A stretch of DNA of 64,000 bases from Pontibacter mangrovi (GCF_006385705.1 NZ_VFRQ01000004.1:1-64000), one strand, 5' to 3'. Counted from the first letter of the stretch, positions 7,219 through 16,310 are shown. Notes: generated from the letters alone by a model not told the origin. Program-made: numbers and translations.

Positions 7219-9008
7219 TGCACTTACAAAACGCCATTAGCCAAAGCATCAGCCAAGCCCTGCAGGCTGTGTTCGGAGTAACTGTTGACGCATCTCAGAT
7301 TGCCCTGCAGCCTACCCGCAAAGAGTTTGCGGGCTCGTTTACCTTCGTTACCTTCCCTTATACCAAGCAGGTGGGCAAAGGCCCCGAGCAGATTGGGCAG
7401 GCCTTGGGCGAGTACCTGAAGGAGCAGGCCAAGGAGGTAAAGAACTTTAACGTGGTGAAAGGCTTCCTGAACCTGGAGGTGGAGGAGCGCGAGTGGCTGG
7501 ACCTGTTCCGCGGCATCATGACCGACGAGAAGTATGGCTTCGGTGAGCCAAGCGGGCGCAACGTGATGGTGGAGTATTCTTCGCCAAACACAAACAAGCC
7601 GCTGCACCTGGGGCACCTGCGCAATAATTTCCTGGGCTACTCCGTGTCGGAGATCCTGAAGGCCAACGGACATGAGGTGATGAAGGTGAACCTGGTGAAC
7701 GACCGCGGCATCCACATCTGTAAATCGATGCTGGCCTACGAGAAGCTGGGCAATGGCGAAACGCCGGAGAGCAGCGGCCTGAAAGGCGACCACCTGGTGG
7801 GCAAATACTACGTGCTGTTTGATAAAAACTATAAAGAGCAGATTGATGCGCTGGTAGGACAGGGCATGGACAAAGAGGAAGCCAAGAAAAAAGCCCCTTG
7901 GATGCTGGAGGCGCAGGAAATGCTGCTGAAGTGGGAGCAGGGCGATGCGCATGTGGTAAACCTCTGGAAAACCATGAACAGCTGGGTATACGCCGGCTTT
8001 GACGAGACCTACCGCACCATTGGCGTTGATTTCGATAAGTTTTATTACGAGTCACAAACGTATACTTTAGGAAAAGAGCTGGTGGAGGAAGGCCTGCAGA
8101 AAGAGGTGTTCTTTAAAAAGGACAATGGCTCTGTGTGGGTAGACCTGACCGGCGAAGGCCTGGACGAGAAGCTGCTGCTGCGCGCCGACGGCACCTCGGT
8201 ATACATTACCCAGGACCTGGGCACGGCGCAGCTAAAGTATGATGATTTCCCGTACGACCAGTCGGTGTACGTGGTGGCTGATGAGCAGAACTACCATTTT
8301 CAGGTGCTGAAAGCCGCGCTCAAGAAGCTGGGCAAGCCTTATGCCGATGGTATCTATCACCTGTCTTACGGCATGGTAGACCTGCCTTCGGGAAAGATGA
8401 AATCCAGGGAGGGTACGGTGGTGGACGCCGACGAGTTGGTGCAGGAAATGATCGACACGGCACGGCAGCAAACCGAGGAATTGGGCAAAATAGAGGGCTT
8501 TACGCCGGAGCAGGCGCAGGAGCTGTACCATACGTTGGCGATGGGCGCCCTGAAGTACTTCCTGCTAAAAGTAGACCCGAAGAAGCGTATGCTCTTTAAC
8601 CCGCAGGAGTCTATCGACTTCCGTGGCAACACCGGCCCTTTTGTGCAGTATACGCACGCCCGCATCTCGGCCATACTTCGCAAGGCCGGGGAGATGGGCA
8701 TCACGTATGAGCCTGCTTCTTTCGACAACTTTGATAACCTGCACGAAGTGGAGCAGGAGGTGATTACGCAGCTGGTGAACTTCCCGGCTGTGGTGAAAGA
8801 GGCTGGCAACCTGTACGCGCCTTCTATCATTGCCAACTATGCTTACGAGCTGGCCAAGGCTTACAACCGCTTCTACCAGGAGATCTCGATCTTCAACGAA
8901 ACGGATGAGCAAGCCCGTAGCTTCCGCGTTGCCCTGTCGGCCATGGTGGCCCGCTTTGTTCGCGAAAGTATGAAGCTCCTGGGCATTGAGGTGCCGGAAC
9001 GCATGTAG
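7218..9008 (+). CDS. argS: Arginyl-tRNA synthetase
   Basis: 596 residues, class I synthetase that charges tRNA-Arg. It has the N-terminal additional domain, the signature HLGH at 130-133 inside SSPNTNKPLHLGHLRNN, a KMSKS-equivalent GKMKSREGT at about 391-399, and a C-terminal DALR-type anticodon-binding region with VQYTHARI. The ATG overlaps the arginase stop. Pairing of argS with arginase and arginine decarboxylase makes this a small arginine-use locus. Length and motifs are normal. Confidence 0.95.
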   Translation: MHLQNAISQSISQALQAVFGVTVDASQIALQPTRKEFAGSFTFVTFPYTKQVGKGPEQIGQALGEYLKEQAKEVKNFNVVKGFLNLEVEEREWLDLFRGIMTDEKYGFGEPSGRNVMVEYSSPNTNKPLHLGHLRNNFLGYSVSEILKANGHEVMKVNLVNDRGIHICKSMLAYEKLGNGETPESSGLKGDHLVGKYYVLFDKNYKEQIDALVGQGMDKEEAKKKAPWMLEAQEMLLKWEQGDAHVVNLWKTMNSWVYAGFDETYRTIGVDFDKFYYESQTYTLGKELVEEGLQKEVFFKKDNGSVWVDLTGEGLDEKLLLRADGTSVYITQDLGTAQLKYDDFPYDQSVYVVADEQNYHFQVLKAALKKLGKPYADGIYHLSYGMVDLPSGKMKSREGTVVDADELVQEMIDTARQQTEELGKIEGFTPEQAQELYHTLAMGALKYFLLKVDPKKRMLFNPQESIDFRGNTGPFVQYTHARISAILRKAGEMGITYEPASFDNFDNLHEVEQEVITQLVNFPAVVKEAGNLYAPSIIANYAYELAKAYNRFYQEISIFNETDEQARSFRVALSAMVARFVRESMKLLGIEVPERM

Positions 9009-9080
9009 GACCAGTGATTTTCTGAGTAGGTCATGGATGGGGAGGCCGTGGTTCTATGGTAGTTGAAATCGCATTGCTGA

Positions 9081-9526
9081 AAAGTCCCCCTTTGAAGGGG
9101 GCAGGGGGATGATAATCGTGCAGGAGTATGTCAAGCAATTCGCACTACAATAAAAGCCTTAGAACTTTTGCTAAAGCTCTTCGGTCTGAATCTACTAAAG
9201 CGGAGGTAAGGCTCTGGTGCGAAGTGTTAAGCAAAGGCAAAACAAGTTATACTTTTCTTCGTCAGCGGCCTGTTGAGAATTATATTGCTGACTTTATGTG
9301 TAAGGAGCTAAAACTTATTATTGAGGTTGATGGTTATTCGCATAATTTAAAGTTCGCTGAAGACGAGGGCCGGGATAAGAATTTAGAAAAGCTCGGCTAT
9401 ACTACATTAAGATTTAAGGATGAGGAAGTGATGAAGGATTTAGCAAATGTAGAACGTACTATAAGATGCTGGATAAAAGACTCACAGGTGTAAATCATCC
9501 CCCTGCCCCCTTCAAAGGGGGACTTT
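9081..9526 (+). mobile_element. 446-bp DUF559 unit with perfect 33-bp inverted ends
   Basis: 9081-9113 and 9494-9526 are exact reverse complements over all 33 bases. Each end is itself a palindrome (CCCCCTTTGAAGGGGG) with a G-rich extension CAGGGGGATGAT. The only gene between them is the DUF559 gene; its TAA (9491-9493) directly touches the right end and its ATG lies 14 nt after the left end. The interior is AT-richer than both neighbours. This compact design suggests a mobilisable cassette or REP-like unit; no transposase is present. Confidence 0.6.
9128..9493 (+). CDS. DUF559 (Vsr/PD-(D/E)XK-fold) nuclease-like protein
   Basis: 121 residues with a candidate ribosome site CAGGAG 3 nt before the ATG. 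FLRQRPVENYIADF (43-56) and LIIEVDGYSH (63-72) form the DUF559 signature, with D55 and E66/D68 placed as in very-short-patch-repair and other restriction-like endonucleases; GYTTLRF follows as in the family. The fold suggests DNA nicking or cutting, but the activity of DUF559 proteins is largely unproved. The gene lies between perfect inverted repeats and is AT-rich, so it has probably been acquired. Confidence 0.8.
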   Translation: MSSNSHYNKSLRTFAKALRSESTKAEVRLWCEVLSKGKTSYTFLRQRPVENYIADFMCKELKLIIEVDGYSHNLKFAEDEGRDKNLEKLGYTTLRFKDEEVMKDLANVERTIRCWIKDSQV

Positions 9527-9563
9527 GTAAAACGTTTTCGACATACATCAAGTCATAAACCCA

Positions 9564-10163
9564 ATGAACATGAAAAGCCTGCATAAACTTTTAGCGCTGG
9601 TGTTTGTATTAGGTGTAGCTGTGTCCTGCCAGCAGGGCAATAGCGCTAACCTAAAACAAGAAACTATGGCAACAGAGACTACCCCTAACACACAGACCGG
9701 CGATTTTTATACTTTCAAGATGAAGACGCTGGACGGAAAGGACGTGGACTTCTCGCAGTACAAAGGCAAAAAAGTGCTGCTGGTGAACACCGCCTCCGAG
9801 TGTGGCTTTACGCCGCAGTACGAAGATCTGCAGCAACTGCACGAAACGCACGGCGACGATGTGGTTATACTTGGTTTTCCGGCCAATAACTTTGGCGGGC
9901 AGGAGCCGGGCTCTAACGAGGAGATCGCCTCTTTCTGCCAGAAGAACTATGGCGTTACGTTCCAGATGTTTGAGAAAATATCGGTGAAAGGAGAGGACCA
10001 GCACCCGCTGTATACTTGGCTGGCGCAAAACGCCCCGGACCACGAGGAGCCAAGCTGGAACTTCTGCAAGTACCTGGTAGATGAGAACGGTAAGGTAGTG
10101 GCTTTTTTCCCATCCAAAGTAAAGCCGATGGGTGAGGAAATGCTAAGCGCCATACAACAGTAA
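9564..10163 (+). CDS. Lipoprotein glutathione/thioredoxin peroxidase (GPx family)
   Basis: 199 residues. An N-terminal signal with lipobox VAVSC (Cys22) and a Thr/Gln-rich linker place it in the envelope. The GPx fold follows: the catalytic Cys80 in NTASECGFTPQYEDL, Gln113 in GFPANNFGGQEPGSNEEI and Trp165 in WNFCKYLV. It is a cysteine, not selenocysteine, enzyme and such forms usually use thioredoxin to reduce hydroperoxides. The second Cys in the CQKNYG segment could serve as the resolving cysteine. Role: peroxide defence outside the cytoplasm. Confidence 0.85.
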   Translation: MNMKSLHKLLALVFVLGVAVSCQQGNSANLKQETMATETTPNTQTGDFYTFKMKTLDGKDVDFSQYKGKKVLLVNTASECGFTPQYEDLQQLHETHGDDVVILGFPANNFGGQEPGSNEEIASFCQKNYGVTFQMFEKISVKGEDQHPLYTWLAQNAPDHEEPSWNFCKYLVDENGKVVAFFPSKVKPMGEEMLSAIQQ

Positions 10164-10181
10164 GTATAGTAGATATTTTGC

Positions 10182-10260
10182 CTGGCGCAAGCGTCCGCTT
10201 GTGCCAAAATGTTCCTCAGGAGATACTGCTGTACAAGGCACAAGCGGACGCTTGCGCCAG
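10182..10260. repeat. Paired REP-like palindromes, inverted
   Basis: Two 24-bp copies, 10182-10205 and 10237-10260, are perfect reverse complements separated by 31 nt. The core GCGCAAGCGTCCGCTTGTGC recurs at 29830, 32001, 32042, 41814 and 57540. The pair could act as a strong terminator behind the peroxidase gene. Confidence 0.85.
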
Positions 10261-10291
10261 AAATTAGCCAGTTTTTAGCACAGTATAGAAA

Positions 10292-11227
10292 TTGAATACA
10301 TCCCAACACACAAGTACCCCAAATCCAGGTCTGGTAAAGGCCTGGATTTCGGCTTTTAGGCCACGCACCCTGCCGCTGGCGCTTTCCTGTATCGGTATGG
10401 GCGGCTTTATGGCGGCGGCCAACGGCTATTTCGATGCTACGGTGGTAAGCCTTTGCGTGCTCACCACACTGTTTCTGCAGACCCTCTCCAACCTGGCCAA
10501 CGACTACGGCGACTCCAAGCACGGGGCCGACAGTGTGCACCGCGAGGGGCCGATGCGGGCCGTGCAGGCGGGCCACATTCAGGCGGAGCAGATGAAAAAG
10601 GGTATGCTGGTGTTCAGCCTGCTCTCGCTGGTGTCGGGACTGTTGCTGCTGTGGGTGGCTTTTGGCGCGGAAGGTATGCTGCTGTTCCTGCTGTTTCTGG
10701 TGCTGGGGCTGGCCTCTATTTGGGCGGCCATTAACTACACCGCCGGCGACAAACCCTATGGCTATGCCGGGCTGGGCGATATCTTCGTGTTTATCTTCTT
10801 CGGGTTGGTGGGGGTGCTGGGTACCTATTTTCTGCAGGCGCAGGCGCTGGAGCCAACCGTTATACTTCCGGCGCTCATCTGCGGCTTTTTTGCCACAGCG
10901 GTGCTCAACGTCAACAACATTCGCGACATAAACTCTGATGTGCTGGCGGGCAAGCGCTCCATACCTGTGCGGCTGGGGCCAAAGCGGGCGCGTGTGTACC
11001 ACCTTATACTTTTGGCTGGCGGTGTGTTGAGTGCTTTTGCCTATGTGCTGCTCAATTACCACAGCCCGTGGCAGTTCCTGTTTATACTGGCCCTGCCGCT
11101 GGTGCTGGTAAACGGCGTTAACGTGTGGCGCAAGCAAACTTCCCAAGAACTCGACCCATACTTAAAGCAGATGGCCATGACGACGCTGCTGTTCGTGCTG
11201 CTGTTTGGGGTGGGGCAGGTGCTGTAG
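10292..11227 (+). CDS. menA: 1,4-dihydroxy-2-naphthoate polyprenyltransferase
   Basis: 311 residues from a TTG at 10292; no ATG occurs before residue 36, inside the first membrane helix, so a non-ATG start is required. UbiA-superfamily integral membrane prenyltransferase that attaches the polyprenyl tail to DHNA in menaquinone synthesis. The two Mg-diphosphate sites are NDYGDSKHG (70-78) and NNIRDINSD (about 208-216), with GKRSIPVRLG after the second. Around eight hydrophobic helices are visible. It fits the complex I genes further on, which would reduce menaquinone. Confidence 0.9.
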   Translation: MNTSQHTSTPNPGLVKAWISAFRPRTLPLALSCIGMGGFMAAANGYFDATVVSLCVLTTLFLQTLSNLANDYGDSKHGADSVHREGPMRAVQAGHIQAEQMKKGMLVFSLLSLVSGLLLLWVAFGAEGMLLFLLFLVLGLASIWAAINYTAGDKPYGYAGLGDIFVFIFFGLVGVLGTYFLQAQALEPTVILPALICGFFATAVLNVNNIRDINSDVLAGKRSIPVRLGPKRARVYHLILLAGGVLSAFAYVLLNYHSPWQFLFILALPLVLVNGVNVWRKQTSQELDPYLKQMAMTTLLFVLLFGVGQVL

Positions 11228-11280
11228 CTTTAAAGTATAAAAATAAAAAGCAGCCCTTGCGGTGGCAGTTGGTTTATACT

Positions 11281-11799
11281 TTAGCAAGGCGACCAGTACG
11301 CTACCTTGTACAGCCTGCCATGCCGGAAACTGAACATCAAGCCATCTTCTGATTCTCTGGAAAGCAGCAAAACCCTTGTGCGGCCGTCGCCTGAGTCGTC
11401 CTGTTTGGTTTGTGCTTCCTGCCCAAAGATCTCCAAAAAATCTTCCCAGGTGGTGTGCTGGTTAAGCTTATACTTGCCGTATTGCAGCGCTAGGGTGCCA
11501 TTGTCGTTGAAAACGACTGATTCAATACTATACCCATCCTCGGGGTTGCCTATAAACACCACCTGGTCGTAGCGCAGCTGCTCGAATTTCTTACCCTGCT
11601 CCCTAGCCGAAAAGTAGCCACAGTCATAATTTGGCTCAATGGTGCTGCGTGGCTGCCCAAACGCCTGCTCAATTGCGCTCCGCGTGGAGTTAAATGCTAA
11701 GCCTTTTAGCCTGATCTGTGTGAAGTCAAGCTCGGGTTGCTGGCCCAAGCAGCCTGTAAACTGGAGGAATAGTAGCGAAATAGTGAGGAGTGTTTTCAT
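11281..11799 (-). CDS. Hypothetical lipoprotein
   Basis: 172 residues with signal MKTLLTISLLFLQFTGC, so Cys17 is a likely lipidation site. The mature part contains GQPRSTIEPNYDCGYF and NPEDGYSIESVVFNDNG, and ends in a hydrophobic VAYWSPC. No family recognised. Eleven bases separate it from the DUF6624 gene upstream on the same strand, so the two are probably cotranscribed. Confidence 0.65.
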   Translation of the reverse strand: MKTLLTISLLFLQFTGCLGQQPELDFTQIRLKGLAFNSTRSAIEQAFGQPRSTIEPNYDCGYFSAREQGKKFEQLRYDQVVFIGNPEDGYSIESVVFNDNGTLALQYGKYKLNQHTTWEDFLEIFGQEAQTKQDDSGDGRTRVLLLSRESEDGLMFSFRHGRLYKVAYWSPC

Positions 11800-11810
11800 G
11801 CGCTAGGGGT

Positions 11811-12797
11811 TTAGGGCTTTTGCTTTTGTTTCGCTGCCTGTGCCTGCAGGTAACGTTCTCTGTACATTTTTTCGATCTCTGGCAGCCTTTGCTTATACGC
11901 TGCCAAGTCCCATGTCATACCGTCTTCCTGCAGCGCCTCTTGCAAGGGACCTAAACCAACTTCGGCTCGAAGGCTGTCTACGTTTTCCGGGTCCTGAAGC
12001 GGGATGATATAACTTTTAGCGGGATCGTCGGAAACAATTTTTTGGGTGCCGTAGATTTGGCGCTTGCCTTGGTTCATGAGTATCCTGTCTTGCAAGAAGG
12101 CGTACTGCCAGGGTTTAGCGTTGCCCTCTGTTACAGCCTTGCGCATAATCGGCAGGTATTTTTGCTGCACAACAGTGTCTTCTGCATGCTGAATAGCCAA
12201 AAAGTATACTTGGTTGCCAAAGTATCCCACTTTATCCACGCCCAGCCAGCCATACTTGTTTATAATTTCCTGAATGGCCATGGCGCTCGCAGCGTCTATT
12301 TCTTTCATTCTGGTGCGAAGGTCTAGGGCTTCGTTGCTCTCTTTGCCATACTTACGGTAAGCCTCCAGCACCAGCAGCCGTATACTTTGGTCATGTGCGT
12401 TAATGGCCAATAGCGCTTTTCTTGCTTTTTTGTGATAGCCCTGCTCAATGCGCTTGATCTTGAAGAGCAAGCTGTTCCACTCTTTAGCTGTATGCAAGGC
12501 CGCAAAACTCTTATCCGTTTGAATCTCATCCAGCAGCAAGCTGTCAGTAACAACTCTATCAAGTGCTGCAAAAGCCTTTGCCATATCGCCGTCTGCGGTG
12601 GCTGTAAGGGCGGCCTGGTAATCAGTGGCCTGTTCCTTTAAGTAGGCTGTAAAAAGTTTAGGGTAGGTATCTTCAAAGCTTTTATACTTGTTTTGCTCAA
12701 GATGAGAAAACGAAAGGCTGACTAACTCAGAGTAAGTCTGTGCAAAGGCGCCAAGGGAGGTGAGGAAAAGCAGGAGTAGGGTAAAGGTTGTTTTCAT
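11811..12797 (-). CDS. DUF6624 family secreted protein
   Basis: 328 residues from the ATG at 12797, which directly precedes a signal peptide (MKTTFTLLLLFLTSLGAFAQ); the in-frame extension to 12863 is rejected. The C-terminal half carries the DUF6624-like block: INKYGWLGVDKVGYFG, FLAIQHAE, QKYLPIMRKAVTEG and DRILMNQGKRQIYGTQ. The N-terminal half is helical. The family has no known activity. Exported to the periplasm. Confidence 0.75.
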   Translation of the reverse strand: MKTTFTLLLLFLTSLGAFAQTYSELVSLSFSHLEQNKYKSFEDTYPKLFTAYLKEQATDYQAALTATADGDMAKAFAALDRVVTDSLLLDEIQTDKSFAALHTAKEWNSLLFKIKRIEQGYHKKARKALLAINAHDQSIRLLVLEAYRKYGKESNEALDLRTRMKEIDAASAMAIQEIINKYGWLGVDKVGYFGNQVYFLAIQHAEDTVVQQKYLPIMRKAVTEGNAKPWQYAFLQDRILMNQGKRQIYGTQKIVSDDPAKSYIIPLQDPENVDSLRAEVGLGPLQEALQEDGMTWDLAAYKQRLPEIEKMYRERYLQAQAAKQKQKP

Positions 12798-12909
12798 GTA
12801 TAAAAGGTGGTTAGGGTAATAGATCGTAGCGTAACAGAAGTATAAAGTACTAATATACTTCATACTATCTTAATACTCTGTGCATGCTTGTTGGGTATTA
12901 TTACATTCT

Positions 12910-13461
12910 TTAAGCAGCACCATTAATCATCAGGTTGCTTAACTCCTGCTGATCCAAATTTACATTTACTTGCCAGTAATAACTGCACCCATCAAATACC
13001 ATTGTGTAATGCGAGTCATAGCTTAAACGGGAGTCGTTGGAGCCTCTTATTCTATCAAACATCCCATATTTGTCCCAATAAAAGTTTATGTGAATGACTC
13101 TTTCACCCTTGTCATTCTTTACCCCAACATACTGTCGAAAGTATGAATAAAGGTTGCTATGTATAACAGGGCAGCTCCCCATCTGATTAACTCTGTTTTT
13201 GTTCAAATCTTTAATCTGAGCCCTTAAGATTTTCTCGGCAAGCTCAATATCCTCTTTGTTGGGTGTCCATTGCGTAGTAGAGTCGACATCGATCACAAAG
13301 AAGTTATCGAAAGAATAATTTTGATTGAAGATAGTTCCTCTAGAGCTCTTATAGTTCACTCCAACTTTAGTATCATCTACTCTAAACAACTTTGCCTCTG
13401 GTGCACATGAGCACATAACTGCAAACAGAGTTAAAGTTAAAATTTGAGAAATCAGCTTCAT
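12910..13461 (-). CDS. Hypothetical lipoprotein
   Basis: 183 residues; the signal MKLISQILTLTLFAVMCSC gives a likely lipidated Cys at 19. The rest is soluble, with VDVDST-like acidic stretches and YSYFRQYVGVKNDKGERVIHINFYW near the middle, followed by a C-terminal CSYYWQVNVNLD. AT-richer than its flanks. No family recognised. Confidence 0.65.
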   Translation of the reverse strand: MKLISQILTLTLFAVMCSCAPEAKLFRVDDTKVGVNYKSSRGTIFNQNYSFDNFFVIDVDSTTQWTPNKEDIELAEKILRAQIKDLNKNRVNQMGSCPVIHSNLYSYFRQYVGVKNDKGERVIHINFYWDKYGMFDRIRGSNDSRLSYDSHYTMVFDGCSYYWQVNVNLDQQELSNLMINGAA

Positions 13462-13551
13462 CTGGCTACTGCCTAATATGCGTTTAAATTAACCTTCGGA
13501 TCACCTGCCTCCCATGCAGTTCTAATCCGCTCAGACAACAAGATAAGAAAA

Positions 13552-13595
13552 AAAGTATAGCCCAACTCCTCCGAAGAGCAGCCGGGCTATACTTT
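13552..13595 (-). terminator. Terminator of the receptor gene
   Basis: AAAGTATAGCCC pairs with GGGCTATACTTT across a 20-nt loop just past the receptor stop codon; A-rich DNA to the left gives a T-run in the transcript. Confidence 0.6.
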
Positions 13596-13610
13596 ATACT
13601 TTAGCTGGGC

Positions 13611-16067
13611 TTAGTTGCCGCCGCCTCCGCTGCTGTCGCCACCGCCGCTTTTCAGGTCATCGTTTTTAATGCCGCGTTTGGTGCGCTTGATGTCCTCCTT
13701 CAGCTTTCCGAACTTGTAGCTGAAGCCGATGCTGATGCGCCGCTGCACACGGCGGTACTCGTTGCGCTGCTCAAAGTTCGGGCCGTTCAAATCGTTATAA
13801 GAAGTAAAGTATTTTCTTGCCGGGCTTTGCACGTGCAGACTGATGCTGGCCTTCTCATCCTTCAGGAAACTCTTGCTCACAGACATGCCGTGCCAGAACT
13901 GCCCGGATGATTTACCTTGCAGCAGCACACGCGGCGCATAGTAGCCCATGTTCATGCCGGCGCGCCAGTTTTTCTCAAACCTGTAGCCAATGTAGCTGTA
14001 CATATAGCCGCTCATGCCGCTGTTCTCCAGGTCCTGCCCCTCCAGGTTGCCGCTGAGGCTAGTGTAGGAGAGGGAGCCGTTCAGGCTCAGGCTCAGTTTT
14101 TTAAACAGGGTAGAGTTGCCGTTCAGCGAGAGGGTGGTGGTGCTGTTTTTGCCGATGTTGCCGTAGGTGGTGCTACTCACCGAGTCGGCGGGGTTAAAGG
14201 TGGTAAAGCTCTGGATAGCGTTGTTGGTGAAGCTGTGGGTAAGGGTGCTGTTCAGCGAGTTGCTGTTCTTAAACATGCTGTGCCCTACGCTAAACACGTG
14301 GCTGGTGGCAGCCTCCAGGTTGGGGTTACCAAACGAGATAGCCTTTTCGTTCTGGCGGTCTACGTACGGGTTCAGGTACCACAGGCTTGGCCGCTCAATC
14401 CGCTGCGTGTAAGATAGCTTCAGGCTGGCCATGTTCTTTAGCTTGCGCGTTAGGGTAATGTTCGGGATCAGGTTTAGGTAGTCCTGCTCTGCCACCGCCT
14501 CCGACGACTTAAAGTTGGCATCCACAACGGTTTGCTCCAAGCGCGTGCCCGCCCGGATTCCCCACTTGTCGTAGCGCAGGCTTACGGAAGAGTAGGCTGC
14601 ATAAATGTCCTGGCTGTAGTCAAACTCGTTCGTGAGGCTCGGCACGTCCACATACCTTTCTGTTTCCGGGTCTAAGTTGCGGTAAAAGTAGTCGCTGCCG
14701 TTATCCCGGAAAATCGTTTTGGCCCCTACTTCCAGCGAGTGCTTCTTAAACGGGTGCACGTAATCTATCTGGGTGGTCTGTTCCAGAGAGGTGCCCTCGT
14801 TTTGGGTACGGGTGCTCAGGGGGCCACTGTAGTTTAGCACCGGCACAAAGTCCAGGTCGGTATCGCTGGTGTTGTCGTTGTCGCCAAGCTTGTACGACAA
14901 AGTAAGCAGCTGATTCTTGTTGCGCTTAAAAGTATGCTGGTAGTCCAGACCAACGTCATAACTGCCCCAGCTGCCCAGGCCATAGGTGTTGCGCTCAAAG
15001 TCCCGGATGCGGCTGCCGCCTTCCCCAAACTCCTCCACCGTCTGCAGGTTAGTGGATTCATACTTGCTCTTGTTTAGGCTAAAGTTGGCCGAAAGCAGGT
15101 TCAGGGTGTCGAGCTCATAGCTCATTTCCGTGTTGATGTAGTTAAAGCGGTTCGCGCTTTCGCCGCTGCCATTTTGTAACAGCCTGGTGTCGGTGTTGTA
15201 ATCGGTGCGCTCGAAGGAGGAACGGTAACTGGGGCTGGTAAACTTGTTGACGCCTCCGTAGGCCGAGATGCCGAATTTGCCCACCTTCGCCCTGATGTTG
15301 CCAGAGACGGAGCGGCTATCCGGAACCGCCTGCGACATGTACACATTGCCGCTGTAGCCGTTCTGCGTGTTGGCGTGGGTAATGATGTTGATGATGCCGC
15401 CAATGCCCTCGGCATCATACTTAGCCGGAGGGTCGGTAATCACTTCGATGCGCTTAATGGTGTTGGCCGGCATGCTCCGGAAAACATCTTTGGGGTTGCG
15501 GGCAAACAAGGTAGAGTTCCGGCCATTGATGAGGACTTTATAGCTGCCGCTGCCGTTCAGCTTTATGTTGTCTTCAGAGTCGAGGCTGAGCATGGGCACT
15601 TTGCGGAGCATGTCCAGGGCCGTCAGAGTTTTGCTCTCGGGGTCAAACTCCACGTTATAGCTAATCTTGTCGATGTCCTGCGAGATGAGCATTTTCTCGG
15701 CGGTAACCTCCACCTCCTGCAGCTGTTTAGCCGACGAAGCAATGCTGAGTTTGCCCATATCCGTGGTTTCGCCTGCCTTTAGCGCCGGCACCTCCACCGA
15801 AAATGGTTTATAACCCAGGTAGTTAAGTATGAGCTTGTATGGTGCCAGCGGCAACCCTGCTACCTCGAAGCTGCCGTCGGGCTGCGTAAAGGTGGTCTTC
15901 ACGGCTTCGTCTTTGCCCGCAGGGCTGATGACAACGGTTACATAGCTGAGCGGTGCCTGGTTGGCGGAGTCGGTCACGATGCCTTTGATAGTGCCGGTGG
16001 CGGGGCTTTGCGCCCAAGCCAAGGAAGTCAGCAGCAGGCACAGGGCCAGGAGAGCAGTTTGTTTCAT
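13611..16067 (-). CDS. Outer-membrane TonB-dependent-type beta-barrel receptor
   Basis: 818 residues. A signal peptide ends near residue 19 (AWAQ); a carboxypeptidase-regulatory-like beta-sandwich (about 23-105) is followed by a plug domain with LNGSGSYKVLINGR and DPPAKYDAEGIGGIINI. A large beta-barrel of the OMP_b-brl type follows. The last residues are a Gly/Ser/Lys-rich tail (SGGGDSSGGGG) rather than an aromatic-ending strand. No SusD partner is adjacent, so it is unlikely to be a standard glycan-uptake pair; substrate unknown. Confidence 0.8.
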   Translation of the reverse strand: MKQTALLALCLLLTSLAWAQSPATGTIKGIVTDSANQAPLSYVTVVISPAGKDEAVKTTFTQPDGSFEVAGLPLAPYKLILNYLGYKPFSVEVPALKAGETTDMGKLSIASSAKQLQEVEVTAEKMLISQDIDKISYNVEFDPESKTLTALDMLRKVPMLSLDSEDNIKLNGSGSYKVLINGRNSTLFARNPKDVFRSMPANTIKRIEVITDPPAKYDAEGIGGIINIITHANTQNGYSGNVYMSQAVPDSRSVSGNIRAKVGKFGISAYGGVNKFTSPSYRSSFERTDYNTDTRLLQNGSGESANRFNYINTEMSYELDTLNLLSANFSLNKSKYESTNLQTVEEFGEGGSRIRDFERNTYGLGSWGSYDVGLDYQHTFKRNKNQLLTLSYKLGDNDNTSDTDLDFVPVLNYSGPLSTRTQNEGTSLEQTTQIDYVHPFKKHSLEVGAKTIFRDNGSDYFYRNLDPETERYVDVPSLTNEFDYSQDIYAAYSSVSLRYDKWGIRAGTRLEQTVVDANFKSSEAVAEQDYLNLIPNITLTRKLKNMASLKLSYTQRIERPSLWYLNPYVDRQNEKAISFGNPNLEAATSHVFSVGHSMFKNSNSLNSTLTHSFTNNAIQSFTTFNPADSVSSTTYGNIGKNSTTTLSLNGNSTLFKKLSLSLNGSLSYTSLSGNLEGQDLENSGMSGYMYSYIGYRFEKNWRAGMNMGYYAPRVLLQGKSSGQFWHGMSVSKSFLKDEKASISLHVQSPARKYFTSYNDLNGPNFEQRNEYRRVQRRISIGFSYKFGKLKEDIKRTKRGIKNDDLKSGGGDSSGGGGN

Positions 16068-16310
16068 GTATAATTTAGGTTAAAGTGAATACGCTACGCT
16101 GCACCAAGTATAAGCTGGCTTATACTTTTACCTTCAGGTTTCACTTCTTCCTTATCCGCTTTGCCTTGCCCTAAAAGTTGTGTGTTTAAATATAACGCTG
16201 AATAGGGGAATTATAATATATATAGCATAAAATATTTATAAAATATTTTATATAACAACAGGTATTGATGCATTTTTATAGCTGGAAAAATGCTTGTATG
16301 CGCCTTAAAA
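16068..16310 (-). promoter_or_regulatory. AT-rich leader of the receptor gene with a 10-bp dyad
   Basis: AAGTATAAGC at 16106-16115 and GCTTATACTT at 16118-16127 form a perfect dyad about 40 bases before the receptor ATG. Upstream lies a very AT-rich stretch (16200-16260), the likely promoter area. A specific regulator cannot be named, and the dyad uses the same AAGTAT word that is common across the whole window. Confidence 0.3.

Noticed and set aside
9947..11146. 399-codon minus-strand frame across the peroxidase and menA genes
   Set aside because: Antisense shadow of menA; composition is His/Gln/Arg-rich as expected for the reverse of a GC-rich membrane protein gene, and it overlaps the REP pair.
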